Of a stretch of 64,000 nucleotides of DNA, positions 58,716-64,000 are shown one piece after another; within the stretch, counting starts at the first letter, position 1; each line of letters starts with the position of its first letter. The translations under genes were made by a program, and so were the position numbers. The notes beneath the pieces were generated by a model that ran no database searches, was not told where the DNA came from, and worked only from the letters and a program-made list of their open reading frames with translations. The stretch spans positions 133,724,074 through 133,788,073 of the forward strand of contig JBOZIK010000001.1 of NCBI GenBank assembly GCA_051453625.1, in the 5' to 3' direction. The stretch comes from Welwitschia mirabilis (taxonomy: Eukaryota > Gnetophyta > Gnetopsida > Welwitschiales).

Positions 58716-60211
58716 TGGATTATGCAACTAATAACTTAGAAAATAATTATGTATTCATCTTTTTATAATAAAAATGAAGAAAGAATTATGAAGCAATGTT
58801 CTCAATAAGACGCTAAAAAGATTAGTAGAATGAAAGGTAAAGGTCTTTTCCCCCCAAGAGGAAGAGCTTAACTAATAGAAAGATTTTTTTAATCATTATC
58901 CATTTATTTAATGTCTTGTCTTTAGACTCTAAAGAAGTTTCCAAGTATCTGAAAGAGTTGAAAAGAATTTTTTTTGTGGGAAAGCACTATTGTTGAGAAG
59001 TATATTCATTTATGAAATTGAAATTTCATATGTGAATCATTAGGTGAAGGTTATTTTAGTTTAAAAACATTTCATGAGATAAATCATTCTCTTTTAGCTA
59101 AAATAATTTAATGATTGCGTACATAAAATGAAAAATAAATTTGAGTAATCCACATATCATTAGAGGCTCTATCATTTAGAATGATTTGAAAAAACTAAGA
59201 GAGTAATTAAGAATTACATGCATTCAAATATTCATGAAAAATGAAAATTGTAAGATAAAGAGAATTTTAAATCTTTAAAACCTTATGATACTCTTTTAAG
59301 CTATTTTCGGGACAAGGAAGCAATTAGATGAATAAAAATTAAAATTAACCAAAATCTATAAATATTTCTTTCTTTAGCACGATTAGATAAGTTATGTTTT
59401 TTGACGAGTCTTTCAGCATGTGGTTAAGCAATTATGAATCACTACTACTTTTGTAAAAATGAAGTTTGGGATTTCATTGTTTTCAATGATAAAACAACAT
59501 ATTATCCTTCCAAATGAGGTTGAACTTAGCTGAATAATGAGATTGGCCTACAAGTGGATGAGAGGTGAATATTGGTTTTCATTATTTGCTTGATCATGTG
59601 GTATGACAAGTTTGAAAAGAGCATAATTTAATACTAGATAAAAATAATATCTTATTCAATCTATTTGTAATTTAATTATTAATGAACGGAAGAAAATTTA
59701 AAACTTCAAAGACAAATTATGTTCTGAAACATAATGTTGTTATTTGCATCTTCAAATGTTTTTGTCCCATCATTCGTGGCTAGTATTTTGTGGTGAAGAA
59801 GTTGATAAACATGACTTTATCATCCTAAGATGATCTCACCTTCCTTTTTCCTGTAGCACTTAGGGTGATAAGTTTTTTAACAATAGAGCCTACTACTTTT
59901 TAAAACCTTATAATAGAAGGTAGTTACTTACGAGCGAAGGGAAGAAATTAGAAGTAGGACTTTTTACATCTAATAGAGCTCTTGTTTTGGAGAGATAACA
60001 TTCCTATTATTAATGGTGGACAACCTACCACAAAACTAGATTTTTAACTTCTTTCTTAAAACTAAATAAATAAATGCATTATTAATGTTTTTTAAGGAAC
60101 TACTCTTTTGTATTTTTGTTCATTCTAAGAGTGGAAATCTAAGTAATGTAGTATTTACAAATGTTTTCAATGAAAGAAATAATATTTTACGAGTAATCAC
60201 TATAAATCACA
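58716..60211 (+). pseudogene. LINE ORF2 C-terminal region relic
   Basis: Present once, after the last unit. Readings near 58900-59110, in shifting frames, fit the post-palm part of L1 ORF2: FIxCLVFRL-like (FPLYLMSCFxLP), a KNFF.G stretch like RNFFWG at about 58955, and YFSLKTFHEINHSLLAKII at about 59050-59110 (LGxRxLxxxNxALLAKW). A zinc-knuckle end is not identifiable. No poly(A) end found before the gap at 60212. Confidence 0.55.
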
Positions 60212-60221
60212 NNNNNNNNNN
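60212..60221. other. assembly gap (10 N)
   Basis: Flanked by AATCACA on the left and ATCACA on the right, so the contig ends overlap by about 6 bp and the gap may be false. Confidence 0.95.
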
Positions 60222-61426
60222 ATCACATAGAGAAATTTTGGTTAGGTAATAAATTTGATAATGATATAATCCTATATAGAACATACTATGGAAAAAAACC
60301 CGTTATATCATGGTTTAGTAAAAATCAAGATCTTGCTCCTAAATAAAGCATTTTGATAACCAATAATTATGCATTATATTATTAACCAATTACAATTTAG
60401 AAGGGGTGAATGTCAGACCTTGAAAAACATTTCATTATATTATCCAAAGACAACAAGTTTGCAAAGTGCTAACAAAAGCAGTAACTAAGTTCACCATAAA
60501 GTAATCCAAATGAAAGACCTAAACTAAACCAAATACTGATATGATTAAGACAAGCATAAAAGAAACATTTGTAGAGACTATAAAAGCCTATTCCTAAGTG
60601 TTGTGCTACTCAATTACATTAGATACTTTACTTCTAGATGAACCTTCTCTACTTGAGTGCCAATATGAAAGTACACATGCCATAAGATATTAGTTTGTTC
60701 TTTAGTAAGGAGAGAAAGAGAAGGACAGTAATCCATCCTTTGAAAAATAACATCACATCATCCTTTCTAAATATGAAATAAAATGATAGAATAAATACTT
60801 TCAGATTCAAAAACTTCAAGTTTGAATAATTCAGCTCCCCCCTTCCTTAATAATCTTTGCTACTACCTCAAAAGCCCTTGAAAAACATTGAATTGGGATT
60901 ACTAAACACTCTATAAAAGGTGATGGATCTTTGAACATAAAAGACAAAAAACCAAGTATTCAATTACCTTGTAAATAGAGGGATGTGCTTTTGCATAAAA
61001 TCAAGTGTTCACAAAACTCTAATTTTCTTTAAACATACATTGCCAAGTTAAGTTTCAATAAGAAGCACAAGTAATAATATACTTCTTTCTTTCGCAAAAT
61101 GACCTTAAAAAACCCAAAAAATCATTAATAAACAAGATCATAATTCATTAAATTTTAGTGCTAAGAAGCTTTTGGTTGAAATGTGCTAAAAAGGCTAGCA
61201 CATAATGTTTGAAGGTGATATTATCATTAATAAAGATCCTAAAAAGGTTAGCACATAATATTTTAGAGAACCTATTATCATGAACACCTTATAGAGCTAA
61301 GGCAAGCACACAACATTTAGAGAAGCTACTCTCCCAAATCCATTTAACAAAAAGTTTAAGTAAACCTCAACTAAAGAAATTTTTAATCTACCACAATGTC
61401 TCACACACAAATGCAATCTCAACCAC
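60222..61426. other. AT-rich intergenic region, no gene seen
   Basis: No coding potential. Contains the short repeat described at 61185-61320. Confidence 0.5.
61185..61320 (+). repeat. imperfect ~55-bp tandem repeat, about 3 copies
   Basis: AAAAAGGCTAGCACATAAT, AAAAAGGTTAGCACATAAT and GGCAAGCACACAACAT recur about every 55 bp, with ATTATCAT between the first copies. Confidence 0.6.
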
Positions 61427-61764
61427 CTACCTTATTTTATTCCTATTCCCTCTAAAAATCCCCCAAGGAATATTCCAAGGCTTCTGCCTAAGACAACTTG
61501 ATATAAAATGGGGTGCACAAGTAAAACACACCATGGGAGCTCTTTCTTTTAAGTGAAACCATTTGGAATATACGTCATCCATCGCTGTATTTTTCTCGCT
61601 ATCGGAAGTCAGAGCCAAATGCTGATCGTTTGAAAAGCTTAAAAAAATGCCAGCAGAGGAGCTCGGACACAAGAATAACTCATTCTTTAAGCCCACGATA
61701 CGGAAAAAGCGAGAAACGTCCACAAAGTACCGAAAAAGTTGAGTCTCACAAAGGACAGGGACGT
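61427..61764. other. upstream region of host gene
   Basis: Composition becomes more balanced than in the repeats. Several ACGT cores occur (TACGTCATCC at about 61570, AACGTCCACA at about 61716), candidate bZIP sites. A 119-codon open frame on the minus strand here has no recognised domain. Confidence 0.35.
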
Positions 61765-61797
61765 CCACGTGGGCACAGAACCTCATTTCTATAAATA
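61765..61797 (+). promoter_or_regulatory. G-box and TATA box, probable promoter of the DUF630/DUF632 gene
   Basis: Palindromic G-box CCACGTGG at 61765-61772, overlapping GACGTC (61760-61765), and 16 bp downstream CTATAAATA at 61789-61797, a strong plant TATA box. Transcription would be expected to start near 61820-61830. G-boxes bind bZIP and bHLH factors, often in light or abscisic-acid responses. The distance to the start codon (about 1.2 kb) requires a long leader with an intron; a nearer start site is possible. Confidence 0.5.
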
Positions 61798-61819
61798 TTT
61801 CTTTGGAAGCACACCGGAC

Positions 61820-62772
61820 TTACCTTCAGGTGACCCTAACTCGCTGAATAGGGAATACCCACAGCAGTGACCGAAGACTAAATTTAAGCAGTAAATTGAA
61901 TTGAATTGAATTCCACCTCAAATTTTCCTTTCCTTAGCAACTATATTATTATTCCACCACGCGGGACTTCTTAAACCATGACAAATCTGTTTCAGGCCCC
62001 TGTCAGTGGGAATAGGTTTCAAAATAACCTTTCATAGACCCTGGTGTGATACCTCGTTCCATGCTCTGCAGTTCTTCTAATCAAATCACACTGTTTCAGT
62101 TAAATTTTTATATTGATTCTTCATATGAGCTGACCACGATAGCACCGCAGAGCTATAGTCGTTGGATTCCAAGAATACACAGGAGTATACTGATTGACTG
62201 CAAACCAGGTCTGTGGGGTCATTGAACAGAGCTCGACTATTTATGGATGGCATTTGAAAAATGCTTAAGAAAGGAGGGTGGAAATTTTGGGAGGCAGAAA
62301 GATGCAAAAGGGCTGATGGCTATTCAATTTATCCTCTGGTACTGGTACTAAGGTATTCTTGCTGCTTGTATTTCTGTTTGGATTCTTTTAAAACCGAACG
62401 TTTTCATGTACATTGATGGCAAGCAGCTGTGTGATTGAGTTGTGGGTACTGTAAATGATGAAGGGAAACGACGAAGTTGCACCGAAACAGGCATTCTGTG
62501 TCTTTTTCTGAGCTTTATAAATGATGTTGTTGTAGGAATGGACGGAAGGCACAGTTTATCTTCAATTATCTGCAAATTGCATGCAGATTCCTCCGTTTCA
62601 GAGCCCATGATTGTGTTAAATCTCTTTTTGGTTTTGTGTTTTGGTTTATTGAACTCTCTTTGATCTTTCGACATTTAAGTCCCACAGAAAAACCTGAAGA
62701 TTTAATGCGTTTCTGTCCTTTCCAGAGTCAGTTCAGTATCCGATGATTGTCTTTGGTATTATGCATCTGCAG
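61820..62772 (+). other. probable 5' leader exon
   Basis: Less AT-rich than the repeats, no conserved ORF. Includes an (AATTG)n run at about 61892-61912. It ends at a consensus splice donor CTGCAG/GTATGT. Confidence 0.35.
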
Positions 62773-62930
62773 GTATGTTTGGCACCTCTTTCTCGACTGG
62801 ATACCGTGATTTTGCATGATATCTGTTTTCTCTGATCTCCGGTTCTTATTGCTACAAACCGTAAAGATTAAGTACCATTAGCAACTGGTGCAACCGGGGT
62901 CTCTTCTGGTTTGGCTGAGTATGTTTTCAG
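62773..62930 (+). other. probable 5' UTR intron
   Basis: Donor CAG/GTATGT at 62773 and acceptor TATGTTTTCAG/G ending at 62930, 158 bp, T-rich inside. It lies upstream of the start codon. Predicted from splice consensus only. Confidence 0.45.
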
Positions 62931-63050
62931 GTCTTAGATTTTGTTCATATTTCTGTGAGATGTCAGAGTTCGAAGAACATTTCAGTGGTAGAGAAAGTTG
63001 GGGTTTAAAAGAAGGGGGATTTAGGGGGAGCAAGTTGGTTTAGTATGCAA

Positions 63051-64000
63051 ATGGGTTGTTCTTCATCGAAAGTGGACGATGAACCAATTGTGTTGATGTG
63101 CAAAGAAAGAAAACGGTTGATCAAGCAAGCAGTGGAAAACCGTTATGCATTTGCGATGGCTCATGAAGATTATTTTCGATCCTTAGGCCAGATGGGTAAT
63201 GCACTCCGAAGATTTGCAGAAGGCGAGGCAGTTTTATTATCATCATCTTCATCGACATCTGGGGATGCCCAATCGCCTGAAACCAGTTCTGCCCCTAAGA
63301 AATCCTCAGATCCTGCCACTGTGGCGCCTGAAAAGTCATCCTCTACATCTTCACTGCATTTGCATTCCGACTCTCATTCCCATCACTCCCCAACCCCTTC
63401 TGAAAGCCCTGTATCGCCCTTTCATCATGTTGACGATGAACAATTTTTTGAGAACGGGTTTAGGGTCCCATATGGAAGTCCCCAGATGAATTATATGAGA
63501 TTGGGTGCCACCCCGTCACGAACAGTTGAAGAAAGACATAATTCTCCGAGCAGAGTAACATGGGGATCTTATTCAGGCCCTTCACCGTATGTATTAGACA
63601 GTTTCTTTGGCACCTCAATGGGTGCCCCATCTACTTCTTCTCCTCCTCCAGGTCCATCTTACAGCCCTAGTCGTCCTCCCCCTCCCCCATCACCTCCTCA
63701 CAACAGTGCCTGGGATTTTTTCAATCCCTTTGTTCCCGTAGATTCTGGTTACCCATATTACAATAGAGGAAGGCTAAGTGCAACTTCTGAAGGAAGCAGT
63801 TGGTCTTCTGGAAGAGTTAGAGAAGAAGAAGGTATACCAGATTTAGAGGATGATGACCAGAATGACTATCCAAAGAAGAAACTGCAGGAGGAAAACGACA
63901 CAACCGAAAAGGGTAAGGCATCTGCAGTGGAGCCATTGAGTTCTAAAGCTGAGCCTGGCAGCAATCATGACGTGTCTTTAGAAGAGATGGGTCCTGTCAA
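63051..64000 (+). CDS. DUF630/DUF632 (bZIP-like, NRG2/APSR1-type) protein, 5' part
   Basis: Open for 316 codons to the window end with no stop. The N-terminus MGCSSSKVDDEPIVLMCKER and following ALRRFAEGE (residues 1-60) are the DUF630 domain, including the Gly2 N-myristoylation signal and Cys3 palmitoylation candidate. Then come a Ser/His-rich stretch (about 102-114), a Pro-rich segment (about 195-217) and an acidic EEEGIPDLEDDD motif (about 257-269) typical of the family's linker. The DUF632 domain should follow beyond the window. Family members are plant-specific; Arabidopsis NRG2 acts in nitrate signalling and others in root growth. Exact role here is unknown. Start: an in-frame ATG at 63045 would add Met-Gln and block myristoylation, so 63051 is preferred. 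Codon use and composition are normal, unlike the rest of the window. Confidence 0.93.
   Translation, partial: MGCSSSKVDDEPIVLMCKERKRLIKQAVENRYAFAMAHEDYFRSLGQMGNALRRFAEGEAVLLSSSSSTSGDAQSPETSSAPKKSSDPATVAPEKSSSTSSLHLHSDSHSHHSPTPSESPVSPFHHVDDEQFFENGFRVPYGSPQMNYMRLGATPSRTVEERHNSPSRVTWGSYSGPSPYVLDSFFGTSMGAPSTSSPPPGPSYSPSRPPPPPSPPHNSAWDFFNPFVPVDSGYPYYNRGRLSATSEGSSWSSGRVREEEGIPDLEDDDQNDYPKKKLQEENDTTEKGKASAVEPLSSKAEPGSNHDVSLEEMGPV

Larger units (their letters stand above)
37420..60211 (+). mobile_element. L1-type LINE with amplified RT segment and nested insertions
   Basis: One LINE ORF2 can be followed across 22.8 kb: endonuclease (37420-38060), linker and RT start (38060-38515), a foreign block (38516-52576), RT units in tandem (52577-58715), then RT C-terminal region (58716-60190). 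The foreign block is a minus-strand copia itself carrying a gypsy element and a SINE. Removing it joins 38515 to 52577 in the middle of an RT unit, as the other units show. No frame is intact. Confidence 0.7.

Noticed and set aside
61427-61786. 119-codon open frame on the minus strand upstream of the host gene
   Set aside because: No recognisable domain or homologous feel, and it overlaps the probable promoter with G-box and TATA on the plus strand. Most likely chance in less AT-rich DNA.
62348-62674. Opposed open frames (108 codons minus strand; 73 codons plus strand at 62442-62663) in the leader region
   Set aside because: No known motif; they overlap each other and the predicted 5' leader exon.
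63199-63489. 96-codon open frame on the plus strand
   Set aside because: It is a shifted frame inside the DUF630 coding sequence, which is open in its own frame from 63051 to the window end.

Overview
The window looks like intergenic DNA from a large, repeat-rich plant genome with a single host gene at its right edge. It is very AT-rich and filled with old, decayed, nested retroelements: Ty1/copia on both strands, Ty3/gypsy, L1-type LINEs and tRNA-derived SINEs. The last gene encodes a plant-specific DUF630/DUF632 protein. The heavy decay and nesting fit a conifer or other gymnosperm, but that assignment is inference; 'seed plant' is the safe reading. Runs of N show a gapped draft assembly.

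Layout. 1-4920: a plus-strand copia relic (integrase, then RT/RNase H) split by a block holding two ~310-bp direct repeats with minus-strand TATA boxes. 5990-8000: a minus-strand LINE ORF2 relic. 9480-12512: a minus-strand copia relic. 12513-19524: element A, a non-autonomous copia element with both LTRs, PBS and gag, a start of protease, a junction straight to the end of RNase H, an extra unidentified ORF, PPT and 3' LTR. 19640-20060: minus-strand gypsy gag relic. 22346-25666: element B, the right part of a second member of the same family. 25700-33440: minus-strand copia copy 1, of a family with a short LTR and very long leader. 34725-34999: a young SINE with a 17-bp target-site duplication. 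35530-36115: plus-strand copia RT relic.

37420-60190 is the most unusual part. A plus-strand LINE ORF2 (endonuclease, linker, RT, C-terminal region) has its RT segment amplified into about five head-to-tail units of ~1.27-1.29 kb. The first unit is split by a minus-strand copia (38516-52576, same family as copy 1). That copia is itself split by a plus-strand gypsy element with two ~1.4-kb LTRs (40735-48072), and it also carries a minus-strand SINE (49558-49770). The relative order of events can therefore be read: LINE and its amplification, then copia, then gypsy and SINE.

61400-64000: base composition changes to that of a host gene. A G-box and TATA box, a likely leader intron and the 5' part of a DUF630/DUF632 gene (from 63051, open to the window end) are visible. 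No other intact host gene was found. None of the transposon coding regions is intact, so no working pathway links the features apart from the structural logic of the elements themselves.
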